64,000 bases of DNA from Apostichopus japonicus. Lineage: Eukaryota > Echinodermata > Holothuroidea > Aspidochirotida > Stichopodidae. The stretch is from assembly GCF_037975245.1 (NCBI RefSeq), contig NC_092576.1, positions 6,492,001 through 6,556,000 of the forward strand, written 5' to 3'. Shown in pieces: positions 13,301 through 28,000 of this stretch; position 1 is the first letter of the stretch; every line of letters begins with the position of its first letter. A program made the position numbers and the translations under genes. Below the pieces are notes generated by a model that searched no databases, was not told where the DNA came from, and worked only from the letters and a program-made list of their open reading frames with translations.

Positions 13301-16300
13301 TCGGAGAAACATCGAGCCATTTGGAAGCAGCTTGCAGCATCTGTAAGTTCAAATTAGCTTTCATTAATATATTTCATTCGTTGGTTGTATTTTATGAATT
13401 TATTTGACGAAAAGGAAAACCTATATTTTCTCATATTTCTCGAAAAGATGAAAAACTTTCTCATCTTAACAATTTTCCGTTTTATCTCCTTTGTCAGGAA
13501 TTTAAGTAACAACGTTATCACCTACATCTCACCGAACGCATTTTCTATGTTACCCGGATTGAAGATATTGTAAGTACACGTTCCACTTCTTTTGACCTTT
13601 GACATGTCGAACTTATCCATATTCATTTTTAATAGAAGTCGCGATATTAGGAAAGCACGTATATAGCTTGAGACTGCGTGTTGATAGGGGTGGCATGGCC
13701 GGAGAAGGTGTGGGGGTGGGGGAGGTGCTGGGAAAATCATGAACTACCTTCGAATTTTTGAGTGTTTGGAATACCATTTTTTTCATTCGCTGAATCTTCG
13801 CGAACAACAAAAACTTTTTAAGGCCACATGGCATCACGTTGTATGCAAACATTGTAGACGTTACTGTTCATATTTATATGTTTGAACGAGAGGGAATAAC
13901 AGGATAAAAATTGAACGAAAATAAAAGAACCATTCACTTCGCCCTTCCACAATTCCCATATTAGGAAAATCAATCTGGCCTCATGCACTCATCTTGTATA
14001 CAGTAGAGTAATTTACTTCTCTAAAGGAGTTCATTGTTTCATCAAGTGTACTAATTTATGATTTGACGGATTTATTTCATTGTAGAGAATTACATCGGAA
14101 CAATTTGGCCGAAATAAAAGCAGGAGTCTTTGCGAATATTCGGAATATCCTTCACATGTAAGTATTTGTGACGTTAAATATATACTAACAATTAAACATT
14201 CTATTCACACTACTATTTTCTCGGTTGAACGTACCCTCTCTCTCAGTCCCCTCTAACCCCTGCCTCTAACCTGACCCTCATTCGTGTTACAGTTAGCCCT
14301 CTCGTTCGCCCACCATAAAGGACACAAAGTATGTTGACAGAATTATTTCAATACTTATGTTATATGTGCAACTGACTTCGTGAGTGACCAGAAGAATCAG
14401 AACTCATATATTATGATTGTTACCCCTCGCGATATCATTTCCGCGAATTCTTCAACAGTAACTGCATGCATATCACACAGTGATACTGCATGTATGTATT
14501 CAGTATACATTGACAGCGATCGAATAAACTCCCCAGAAATGTATACACCTTGCTGTGATAAACTCTTCACACTGTAACTAGCCTGTTATAGACGAGAGTA
14601 CTTGTGTTGTAAATATGGAAATGGCATAAACCTGAGATAGAACATAAACTATTTTGGTTGTATTCAACGTGGCAACGGTGTGAGAGAATACAGCATAGCA
14701 TAGCATATGAGTGATTGACTGATAAAAGACGATGTTGCTAGGCCATAGCAGGCAATTTCAACTTAACCACGACTCGTGGCACGAGTGATCGGTGCAAAAA
14801 AAGCATAACGTTAGGCTGTAGGGCCTAGCCTATTAAGTAAAAATAATTATAATATAGCTCGGGTATAAAATTCTTGTACTGTGTTATACTACATAGGCCT
14901 ATATACTAGCTACACCGTGATAGTGATACTGATAGACAAGCTTGTAGTTGCAGTGGTGTTAAGTTCATGTATTCCCCAACTTCCCCCTCCCCTCCCCACA
15001 AGCTAGGACTAGGAGAATGAAGTGTATTTTTTGAAACATTACTCTCTTCCTGGCATTATCTTCTTTTCTGCATATTTTTGTTTTGCTAATGTTTTTTTTT
15101 GTCTTTAAATCTTATCTTTTTTCACTGTTTTTATTGCAATGAACCTCAACTTTTATCCCCATTTTTCATTCTTGTCTATCAGTGACTTGAACTACAACAG
15201 GTTGAAGACAATATCTCACAAAGCTTTCACAAATATGCCAACCCTAAGGACATTGTAAGTATATATGTATTATCAGGCTGAGATATAAATGACATACTGC
15301 ATTATACAACACCTAATTATATTCCGGCCATTTGATTGGTCAAGTGCTCGTCGATTGCATGCAAAATCCGCTCTATTGCACGCTATGATGATAGAACCAT
15401 GCGTTATACTTTTTTGATAGCACTTTTTTCAATGGTAAGAGAGCAGAGAAACCTGTCTGTTCAAAACAATCTGTTGCATGAGTGCATTTTACATCCAATT
15501 ATATCCAAATTTGAAGGTGTTGTATAAAACAAATAATGAATGGTTTCCATTCTTGCAATAGTGCAAATATTTCATTCGTTGAAAGATGTAATTTGTTCCA
15601 TTCAACTCGGCTGCGCCTCGTTGAATGGAACAAATTACATCTTTCACCTCATGAAATATTTGCACTATTGCACTCATAACCATTCATTATTTGTATAATA
15701 TTGAATACCTGCAGTGGTTAAGTTATCATTTCTCTTCCAGTAGCCCAGCCAGGCTAAACAACTACAAATCTTAAGTAAAAATTAATTATTTCTTGTCAGC
15801 TAAAGTAAGGAGGGAGAAATGTAGACATACACAATCAGCAAATTATGCTCCCAAACATTAAATTTGAATTTGTTCTTTCAACAGTTTGAGAGGAGGGGCT
15901 GGGTAAGGGGAGGGGGTGGGAGGAGTTTATCGGGGGAGGGGAGTTGGGGAACATGAGGAAGCTGGATGATGGAGGGGGGTATGGAGGAATTCTGAGAGCT
16001 TTATATAAGTTAAGGAAGGCCTGGTAGAGAATAATATAACAATGGATGCAAACTAGAGCCATCAGACAAAAGTTAGTTTCACAAAATGTATGAATGAACC
16101 CTAGATTGGGGACAAACTAAAACGAATGACCGAATGACAATTGACTTTGTACAGGGTTCATTATCACTTGCGAATGACAGCGAATGACAGCGAATGACAG
16201 CGAATGACAGCGAATGACAACGAATGACATCGAAGGACAGTGTTGATTGGAGATAGAATGTATGTATGTATGTGTGTATGTATGTATGTATGTATATGTG

Positions 16301-19300
16301 ATCTTCCCGCAAGCAGGAACTCGCGAAAGAAGCCATGGAGGCTTGTAGACTCGCAAGCTGACCGAAGCCAATCTCTCGGCACACATCCATTTAACGTCCA
16401 TGTCGGGAAGTTGTTATTGAACAACACCCTTGCCAGACGACACATATTGCTGTCGGCGGGGAATCGAACCGGGGATCTCATGACTGGGAGACGCCGGCGA
16501 TGATTAACGGAGTGGAGTTATTGGTTTTCTGCGCAAAAATGATTTGCGGAAAATCGCATGTTGCGTGGTTGTAGGGTTTTGGTGTAATTTACGGATAGAA
16601 ACCACAGGGAAAGTTTTTGTGTGAGAATGCGCTTGAGTGCTGTGCTTTTTACCCCTGTAGATTTATATAGTAAGATAACTGAAGCCGTTTCAAGATTATA
16701 GTATTGTTAGTTTCTAACAATTAATATCGAAAATGACGTTAAATTTACTTTTTAAAATCAGACTTACAATTTCGCTTGCTATAAGGTGCGTTTTTATCTT
16801 GTCCGTACTATACTAGATCTAGATACCCACGAAGTCTGAACTGTGATATCCAGTTGAAGCAAATGTCTGTGCTGTCATTACTGTCATTCGTTTTAGTTAA
16901 CGCAATTTTTTAGTGTGTACAACATATTGTCATTCGTTACGTGTAACGCAATTGTCATTCGTTTTAGTAACACCCCTAGATTGTAAACAGTATATGAAAA
17001 CCATTTGAAGAGATTCAAAATGTTTTATGGATTCCAGACATTCATGGTTTTAAGTGGGGATGACATGATAGATATTACTTCTTTTGAATTTTGCAGAATA
17101 TTACATAACCAACAAGTGACCTACGAACTAACGACAATAATGTTTGATGCCTTTGTGAACATCAACGGAAACTTAACTACTTTGTAAGTATTTTAGCTTT
17201 TCAAAGTTAAATTTACATTAGATTACTGCAAACTTGGAAATTTAGTATCTCCTATGAAGGAAAAAGTAATTATATATATATAATTACTTTTTCCTTCAAA
17301 ATATTTATATATATATAAATATTTTTCAAAATCTTTTGAGCGTTTCACTTTGAGGACTAATTTTATTTCTGGAAAAATATTAAACATGCAAGGGTTCTGT
17401 TTACAAATACTGCAACACATATTCGCGTTGGTGCCCATGTTGAATAGATTCTTGCCATGCGATGCTATATTAGTTATTATCTGTAATGTATTAGAAATCT
17501 AGCTCCATCCTATATTTTTCGACAGGTTTTTGAGTAGTAATGCTCTGACCATTTTCCCACACGCTGTCTTTGAGGAAGAAGAATATCTGGAGTTAAGATA
17601 TCTGTGAGTATGATAAAACATTCTTGTCTGTCAAAATGCAATAGCCAAAAAAACTGCAATTCTTTCAGTTAAGGTATCTGTGAGTATGTCTGTCAAAAGG
17701 CAATGGCTAACAATTGCAATTCATTAAGTTATGTATTAAAACAAATGTCTGTTACCCTGTGCTATGTACAAAAACCAGGCATCTCAAATTAAACTGAAGT
17801 TTGCCAAGAAAATATACATTTTGATTCACTTGGAACATTGTGCGTACAACATGTAAGTTACTAGGTTTGAAATTTCTTAAACATACAGGTGAAACACATT
17901 CCTATGAATTAATGCTTTTTTATCCTTCTCGTTTTTCAGACATATTGATAATAATCAAATCACCAATATAACAGAGTTTACATCAGACCCCTACGGTGCT
18001 TTGAATCTGGAGTACTACGCCATTCAAGCCAATAACCTCAATCCGTTTTATGGCATTAGATATGTGGAGGAACTGTAAGTAATAAAATGTCGTTTCTCTT
18101 TCTTTGGTGGTAAAATGACAAGTCTTTAAGTAAAATGACTTAAGTAAACTGACTTAAGTAAATAAATCTCCATACTTGGCTTGAGATTTAAACCAAGCAG
18201 GGGCCTTTTGCCATATTGCATTTTTTAGAAATAGGTCATGGTTTTAAAGAGTGAAGTTTCTTTAGGTCTAGATTTTTCCCTAACAATCAGAACTTCATCA
18301 AATAAATAAGCAAATGGTGGGACAACTTGAAGCGTGCCTTAACTTGCCAGGGTGGCATGAAAAAACTAAATTATTTTAGAGTACCAATTTCTTTGCCATA
18401 TCTCCAACAATCAGGGTTTCTTGAGATATTTTGCCAAGATTTGTTCTTTCCGTACAGGTTGTGAGTGAAAAGTAACTTTTGACCGCTGCATGTTAAGTGA
18501 AAGTGTTCATCTGTTTATTGTACAATCTGACCTCCGAGGACTTGAATACGTGATGCCGTAAAACGAATGCTAAATTAGTTAAAGTTCATAACCTAGGTGT
18601 ATTAATTTATCAATGATGTAGTAAAGCATTGAGTCCAGAAAATAAAAGAAAAGAAATTAACGTCAATACAAGTCAAGACTGCTTGGAGGAGACTACTGCA
18701 CTTCAAAAGCCTTACTGCAGAGCTGCCATCCAACATAATTCAAAGTAATATGCAAATCAGGTCTTGAATATTCATATCAAAAATTTGGCATATGTATTAC
18801 AAAACTTGAAAAGCCTACAAATCAATTCCTATGCACAAGTGTTTTCAAGACTGTTTATAGTTTCCTTATAGTCTGTTTTGTTTCTTTTGTTAATTTGCTT
18901 TATATTACAAAAGCATTGTTAAAATATCAGCCAGGTTTCTTTCATTATTTTATCTTTTAATAAAAGGTATATTTCCAGTAACTTCATCCAGGGCACAAAT
19001 GAAGATGACCTCTGTAACTTTTTGGCCTTGTCTCGTTTGGATATGAGTTACAACAACTTGGACGAACTCACTTTGAATAATAACACCTTTTCGTGCGTGA
19101 CGACGATCACTACCCTGTAAGTAACGGTTACTATAGTAACAGTTATTAGTAATAATAGTTATTGCAACATTTTTCCTTTTTTTTTGTTTGTATTTGTTTG
19201 TATCCTCATCAAACTGTAGAAATTAATTGCAACTTGAGAAAGATAAAACTTTGTCAGCTTGGATTTCAGATGACACATCATGCTGAAACTTTTAAGAATT

Positions 19301-21918
19301 TTTTTTTTTGTGTGGTATGTTCTTCTGTGACAGAATCATAAGCTGTTGTTTGTCATGGTGCGATGTTCATTACCTATAAGTATCCATGACAACCACTTCC
19401 GTAGATTGTAGTGGTATTGAATACTTATTTAAGATTTTTGGAAGGGCTTGTCCAAATGAGAAAAGTGTTTTAAGCAAACTACTGTATCTGGAAATGTACA
19501 AAGGAACTGTTTAGAACAAACCAAATGATATAATGGGACAATTGAAGAAAAAAAAAACGTGAAGTGCTAGATATATTGGAAATATATGTCCTGTATGATT
19601 TGAAACAACTGGTTTATTTTGCTACATTACAGCCCTCTTTGCTGCAAAAACAAAAGCCAAAAATTTAGTTTGAGACATGATTGTCACAACAAGATACTTT
19701 AATATACCATTTTGTTGAACATGTTGATTTGTTTTTGTTTTCAAACTCAGCGCTCTTAGTGGAAACAGCTTTCATATTGTACCAGAAGCTCTTCGTTATG
19801 CAGTCCAGTTACCAAGTATCAATACACTGTAAGTGCTAGTTTAAAGTAGCGTTTAAAGTATGCCAACACAAGAGTACATTATTGAAATTTACGTCAAACC
19901 ATTCTGTGTTTGATGATAGTTTTCGTTAGTAACTTCCTGTATATATTATGAAATAGTTGATGCAAAGATGTTTTTATTATTGTGCTTTTTTTAAGGTTGA
20001 AAATTGTAACTTACGTTCAATTAATTGAATCATTAACCCCACAATCAACTCAATTTATGGGCACAGAGTAATTTTTTGTTTTATGGACATTGTATCTCGC
20101 AAAAGTTTACCTTGGGGTTACTTACTAAGCTTAAGCTGTCCAGTATCCAATCGGCTTTATCGAAATAGTGAGAAAACCATAATATGAAACCTAATCTGGA
20201 AATTAACATCAAGGTTTACTTAATGCTGGTCCCCTAAGTGAAGTTTGTCCTTCACAGGAATTGTGAAAAGGGAATAAATTTGATGATTTCAAGTCAAAAC
20301 TCCTGTGCAAATCATTTCTTCATTTTGATTAGAAGATGCCCAAAATCTCTTCATCCTCTCATGACATCAGCTCAGCTAGAATTTATTCCTGTACGTTAGA
20401 ACTCTCAAATCTTATTAATTATTATTTATGATTTTTTTTGGGGGGCAATTATGTTTTGCATTTCCAAATTCACAGTTCATCTTCTTTCTTTACATATATC
20501 GTTCTGATGTTTCTTTTTTAAATTTTAATATTCAGAGATTTAACATACAACGCAATAACTTACTTGTCGGAAGGAGACTTCTCGAATCTGACGACTTTAT
20601 CGTACCTGACGCTGGACTATAATTCCATCGTGATGATCGAAGATGACACTTTCCATGGAAACATTGATTTTATGTGAGTACAACAGTTGGATGTTACGAT
20701 ATCAAGATAACTGAAGAAACTGGCTAAAACCGACCAACCAAATCAATATTTTATAAATGTATGAATTGCCCTACAAGGTTAGTTTTCATAGCATGTCAAA
20801 GGTTCAAACATTGGTTCTATGTGAGTACAACAGTTGGATGTTTCGATTTCAAGAAAACTGTCATGTTAGAAATATCACCTCCTGAAGAAACTGGCAAAAA
20901 CCTACCAGCCAAATCAATATTTTATAAATGTATGAATTGCCCCACAAGGTTTAAGTTTTCATAACATGTTAAAGGTGACAGGTATATGAGACGTTACAAC
21001 AGGTATATAACAGGTTTTTACATGACTTATCCCTCTCTGCACCGTTGGTTTTATTTATTGACATTAGTCACTGTGGAAGTTTACTGTCCTAAAGGGGCAT
21101 AATCAATAATATCAGTTGCAACTAAGATTGGTCAGGGTTTTTGCTTAAAAAGTGTGGTGGTCGTGTGGCCATATTTGTGTAGAAGGAAAAAGTCAAAAAT
21201 TATTTTGGCTAAAGGTCAAAAAACTTTGAAAGTGCCGCTGTCTGTTTACCTGTATTTTGCTATGCTCTAATAATACCAAATAATGCTACTCTCAGGGAAA
21301 AACATAATATCCACCATGGTCGTATCACTTATCTTTTGTTTGATTTGGGGATGAAGGAGAACGTACAGTGGAATTTGTACTTTATCGACTGTGAATGCAC
21401 CCCAAACAATGGGTTAGATATAAGAATAATTGGCTGCTCGAAAATATGTATTCATATCATAATCCCATCATCAAATTGAGTTGACTTATTTTATCTTTTT
21501 TTGTTTTTCAGATATCTCTCCAACAATAACTTCAACTTTCTGCACAGCAACCCTTTTCGTAACTTGAGCCAGCTCATCACTTTGAGGCTATCGAGTAACC
21601 TGATTGATGAGATTCCCGACACGGCTTTTGATAACTGCATCAACTTAGACAACTTGTAAGAATTTACCTTCACCTTTACGCAGGGCAGCAAATCTGAGGG
21701 GACGGGGTGTCAGAACAGAGGGGGGGGAAGGGGGTTTGGGGATATGCCTCCAGTTTTGTGAAATAACCTCAAATTTTGCCCCTATTCTTATAGTATTATT
21801 TACCCCTCTTTCTTGACTTTGGTAAGGACAGATTGCTCAGTTTTGTATTATATTAATCAAAATGGTAAGTAAGTAAATGCTCTGTTGTTGTTCTAAATTG
21901 TAATATATAATTGTAATA

Positions 21919-22003
<85 letters not shown>

Positions 22004-22010
22004 TATATAT

Positions 22011-22079
<69 letters not shown>

Positions 22080-25000
22080 TATATATTCAAGCAGTTCTTG
22101 TGGAAAACTAAAAAAGAAGAAGCATTCTCCACTATTTCCTTCAAAAATAAAGTTACAGTAAATGTCAGACAGAACTGAAATCTTCAGAGTGAAGGCTGGC
22201 AGAGTTCCCCAACCTAATGCCTTAAGAGCCCCAATACCTGGTCAGCGAAAGAGTGTCAGCTGATTCTTTTGTGCGCCAGATTGAAACATCATTTGCAGGT
22301 TGGATTATGTCATTCGGGCTACCTATTAATAACCCTAGTAATTTAAAAGAAATACGTGGAGATTAATTTGTAGATGTTATGATCTTGATTTAAATGGATT
22401 TACCTCTGTGTGTTGTACACACCATTAGTATAGTCTGTAAATTCTACATAATAACGTTCTTAGCGTCACACATCTTTAATGGGGCAGTCACAAACTAGAA
22501 TATCGCCCTCTTTATTCTTGTTCTACTTCTGATATAGGCTCATGTATTTGTTATCAGAGAAAAAAACCCAAACTGACATATTTGATGCTGGTTAATGCCT
22601 GGTTATCCACCAGTCTAGCATAATTGTGTGTTAACCCCTTTTATGCTAATAGCATAAATCACCATTCCCTGGCTGGTCACCACCAAGAATATTGCCCTAT
22701 TTCTTCTCAGATTAACCGTTACAGGAATCCTCTTACGCTGAGCTAATTTTCAGGAGTTTTCCCTGTCATCAGAGTTATGTTTTGTATGTTCTACTTCCCT
22801 TGGCAGGTATCTGGACAACAATGCCATCGGCCGGATTCTGCAGACTACCTTTGAACACTGCCCTCTATCTGGGACACTCGCCCTCCACAACAACGAACTG
22901 GCTTATATCGAGGACGGATCGTTCGCGCATATAACAAGTATAAGCCTCATCTATCTTCACTCCAATCAACTGGTGGATATACCACTCGGGGGAGACTTCA
23001 ATTCTCTTACCATGCAGAGGCTGTAAGTACTAAATTTAGTTTCTTTTGGCAGTCTGTTTTCAGATTTTCTAACACAAAAAAAAAATCAAAAGAGGATGAA
23101 ATTAATAACGGCAGAGAAAGGGAAAAAAAGGAAAGTGGACAGGAGGGTTAACAGGCCAAGAGAAAGGGATGGTGAAGGCAGAGCTCTGTAACCATAGCAA
23201 CATGATGAGGATGTCAATTTCATTCATGCGTCACCATGGCAATTTTTTCTATAATCATGTTTATGATGAAATGAATGTTTTTTTGTCCTCTATACAGGTA
23301 TCTCCAAGACAACCGTATCACGGCCGTGAAGTCAAACACGTTTAAAAACATTACTGGTCTATCTCAGCTGTGAGTGGCTTCTCTGACTTATCTGTATCTA
23401 GCAGATCAAGTCTTCTTTTTGTAGCATTTTTGTCCACTTGTTCACTAGCCATGTAAGTATGCTTACCCGTGAATTCGCTGTAGGCCAGCTTGTGCTCGTT
23501 TGATCAGTGTTGTCCTCAACGAATAAAATTTAACGAGTGTGACCGATGCTTATATCTACTTCCCTAATTAATAAAATCAAGTGTAAATTACTGCTACTGT
23601 AAGTTATGTCGGTGCATGTTATTTGTAATCGAAGAAAAGAAGAAAAATGAAGAAGTATTTTTGACTCATTCTTGTATCTGCGCTGTCTATATTCTATTTT
23701 TCTACAGGTACTTAAGTGATAACCAGATATCCTACATAGGCAGAAAGGCCTTCAACACGATTGCCGGTTCCTCGCTGTGAGTGTCGTCAGACAAAAAACC
23801 TAAATTCCTTTTCCTCTAGTTTTATTACATTTTTAGATATCGGTTTCGGTTTTCACATTTTCAAGACATTCTGAAGGGAAAACAGAGACAGAGAAATACA
23901 TAGAGAATACAGAAAGAATACATAGAGAAATACATAGAGAATACATAGAGAGAATACATAGAGAATACATAGAGAATACATAGAGAGAATACATAGAGAA
24001 TAAATAGAAATACATAGAGAATACATAGAGATAATACATAGAGAATACATAGAGAATACATAGAGAAATACAAAGAGAATACATAGAGAAATACATAGAG
24101 AATACATAGAGAATAAATAGAAATACATAGAGAATACAGAGAAATACAGAGAGAATACATAGAGAAATACATAGATAATTCAGAGAGAAATACATAAAGA
24201 ATACAGAGAAATACAGAGAGAATACATAGAGAAATACATAATGAATACAGAGAGAATACATATAAAATACAGAGAGAATACATACATGATATGTTCAAAG
24301 AGATGTTTGTCTGAGACTAATGTTGCCCGATAGGTCTTAATAGACAAATTTCTTCGGGACAAATTTATAGAAACAGAAATGAAATCATACATAAAGTCTT
24401 CTTGAATAACATTTTAACAGCCTGGTAGAAAATGAAAAGCCGTCTGACTTTGTTTGATGATGAGAAATACAGCTTGCCTGGTCAAAGGTCAAACTACAGT
24501 TTGATCAATTAACGAGAATTAGTGGACTGATTTTCTACGTATTTTGCGACATTTTTGAAAATACTGTCTTTTCCTCTGAAACATGTCTGTTATGTTTCCA
24601 CTAAAGATTGTATTCAGATTTTTGGCGGTTCTTTGCTGAGCATTAAGTAACAGGACTAAACAATTTTATGATTGTTTCCTTTGATTTTATCTGGCTCCTG
24701 TCAGCGTGTGGCTGAATCTTTGAACAACATCATTTAATAAATCACAAATAAACCCACAGTGAAATGCTCTCAATTTTAAAGTTGAATAGTTAAAAAATAT
24801 GAAATTTTACTGGATTTTTATAAAGCTTAAATTGATTTTTTTCACCCCAATTAGGAAAAGATCAGTGCTTATTTGCCTTCTTTAGAAGAAAGAAATGGGG
24901 AGGGGGGGGGAGGGTGAGGAGAGGAGATGAGAATTGTGCCGAGGGGGTCGAGCTGTTTACATTTTTCAGTTTGATGACTGGTTGGATGAGACAGGGGTCA

Positions 25001-28000
25001 GGGGGGTAGATGTTGGCAGTTCCAGGCCCTATGGGTAGAAAGAGGGGCTGGGAAATATGTGCCAAAGAAAAAATGTGTTGCCATTTTCATCATATACTGA
25101 AAGGGAAAAACTTCAAGAAAGGGGCCTAGTGACCTAATCCTCCCCAGGGTCTGATCTTACTCTTGACACCCCTGGTTGATGATTCCCTTCCCCTACCACA
25201 TCCCCCTCCCCTCATCTCCATGCCCCCATGCTTCCATACTTTTATTGTTAATATATTTATTTTCTGTTCCAGTGATATCTACCTCACCAACAATCCTCTT
25301 AAGACAGTTAACCCGTACTCCTTCTACACCATAAGCAATGGTAGATATTTGTAAGTACAAAACAATGGGTATATTTTGGGGAACATAATTCTCTTAAGAC
25401 CGTTAACCCATACTTCTTCTACGCCATAAGCAGTTGTAGATATCTGTAAGTACAAAACATCGGGTATATATTGGGGAACATAATCCTCTTAAGACAGTTA
25501 ACCGGTACACCTTTTACACCATAAGCAGTCGTAGATATCTGTTAGTACAAAATGTTGGCTATTTCTTTTGGAACATATACCACGATGGGCTTTTCTTACA
25601 TTTGATAAAACACATGGAAGCACTGTTATATTTCAAATATAAACAAAATATATCCTAAAATAGGGACTTTTCAGTTCACTTCTAGCTACGAGGGCCAGTC
25701 AAAATAGTTGAAAATATTTTTTCTTCTATTACTGGATATCAGATAAGCTGGCAAGCGTCAGACAGATTAGTTCATTTAGAGACTAAACTACGTAAACCGT
25801 GGTGGAAAAGACAAAAAAGCAGAAATTATTTAAAGCATGTTATGATGAAAACCCTATGTTGACCATTTCTCTCAATATTATTATTTTTTTCCTTTATGAG
25901 AAAAATATTTGCAAAGTAAAATACCAGACAGAACGGGAAAAAATGCTGCTATCACCCCGATTAAGTAATGTTTAAGGTTTGTCTGTAGTGTGTGCAAGCC
26001 TTACCCCTTATGAGTCTGCATAAACGATTAGTGAAAGATTGTGAGTCAATCATTTTCTTTGATTGGCTCCTGATGGAAATATTTTGTGGGCCACATATGG
26101 CCATGCATATGTACGGCTTCCTTTCAAGAACCACAATCTAAAGCGACATAACTGACTTTTGCCCCTTTTGACTGTTGTCCCACCGTGTGTTGTTTTTAGG
26201 ACATCTGTCAGGGTTCCATCGATTGGGTATTGGTCCTCACCCACACCACAGTCTGTTTACCCCTGTTAGCCAACTCTGTTTGATGGCAATAAAAAATAGT
26301 CAAAAGACCGGCCAATTTTGACAGCAAACTCTTGATATAACACCCAGGCATTTTATTTGACACCTTTCGCAGATACATGGAATCAATGGAGCTGACTACT
26401 CTGCCAAATAATCTATTCCATGATGTCTCCTTCACAGATATGTAAGTACCTCAACAACAACCCATTGAGTTCAGCCTCGTTCACACTGGAGAACGTAAGG
26501 GGGATCTGATCCTGTAAGTGTGATCGATATCTGTAGTGCGAACGCTTGCCCACTCAGGATTGAAACATGCAAAGTGTGTTCTATCTTTGAGGGAAGATCC
26601 TGACCCTGTTAGGCTGATCAAGTTTGTAGTGTGCACGCCTGGATATTGTGACCCAGGGTCTCATCTTACCCTCCTCACTCCTTCATAAACTGAAAGGAAG
26701 GTTCAACATTGTGACCATCTAGTGCTTTCCTTTCCAAGTTTGATCCACGATCCGTTCTCAGATGTGGAACCGTCAGGGATCAGCTCTGTTACCTCTCAGC
26801 GGGGAAACACCTTTACTGATGCCCCTTACCTTCTCCAATGGGAACACAGACTTTGAATCAAGGGACAATGATATCCTGAATGTGTGCTAGTCTATGGTAA
26901 CTGTTCAGATATACGAAGAGCAAAATTTTGATAAATTTTTAAATCAAGAATTATGCCAGGCATATCGAAAGTTTTGGCTTTGTGATCATTGTGTTCCTTT
27001 GAGATTCGATGAGATGAACACCTGCATCTCAACTTACAGATCAGTGCAGGGATGAAATAAGATCCATGTTTTCTCTAGTTATGAGATATTAAAGGATCTT
27101 GGAAATTTCGAAGTAGGTGTCATGACTGATTCATTGTGGTATAGGTGGTCGAGTTATTGGTATCATTTTTATACATCCAAGCTGGTTTAGATATGTCTTC
27201 CCTCCCCAAACTTTTCATCTTTGTTTCTCATCCTTTGCCGCAGAAATCTGAAATATAACAAGATTGCAACAGTCGAAGAGGATGCGTTTTACGACACTAT
27301 CGTTAGCAGGGACCTGTAAGTCAATTTAATTTTCTTTTTGCTTGTCTAAGTATGCGAGGGAAATAGCGTGTAATGCAGCAATCCGAAAACGTTTTTAGGC
27401 CAATCAAATATATCAAAATGATTCTTGAAAAAGACCCTCAACGTCTCTTGTGAAACTATTTTTTATTTTCCTCTTTTCTTCTTTCATACAGGTATCTTGA
27501 TAACAATCTAATCGATGAATTTCAAGGCCGAATGTTCGGAGGAAGCTGCTCGGTGGATAAATTGTGAGTTGATGTTTAATATCGTTTTACCTATTTTTTT
27601 ATTCAATTTGCTTGAATAAATCATTTGATTAATTACGCCTGCAGATTTCCAAAACTCTGAGCTGAGTAGTTCCGTTATTTTCGACTGAAGTTCTCACACT
27701 TCATTTTTCTCGGTTTTGTTTTTTCTCGGCTGATAACCTTAACGAAAGTTACATTACCATCTCCAAATTGACGTTAATTTATTTCTGCAAAGTTATCTGA
27801 AAATTTTACTATGGACAGAACAATTTTGTGATGTGACAGTAGTCAATAAATTTATTAAAACTAATAAATAGAACGAAAACAAATTAATATAAAACTTAAC
27901 CTAACGAAGCAACATCGGTTTTTCGATCTTTTTAAAACTTTCTCATAATATTTGACTGTCAGGATCATGAAGGGAGGAAGTGTTGCTTATGTTTTATTTT

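Noticed and set aside
23833-24298. Minus-strand open frames of 142-145 codons
   Set aside because: Translation of the gaatacatagaga minisatellite.
25380-25560. Additional LRR exons after exon 22
   Set aside because: The copies have no acceptor, only the 3' part of the repeat, and periods that break phase.
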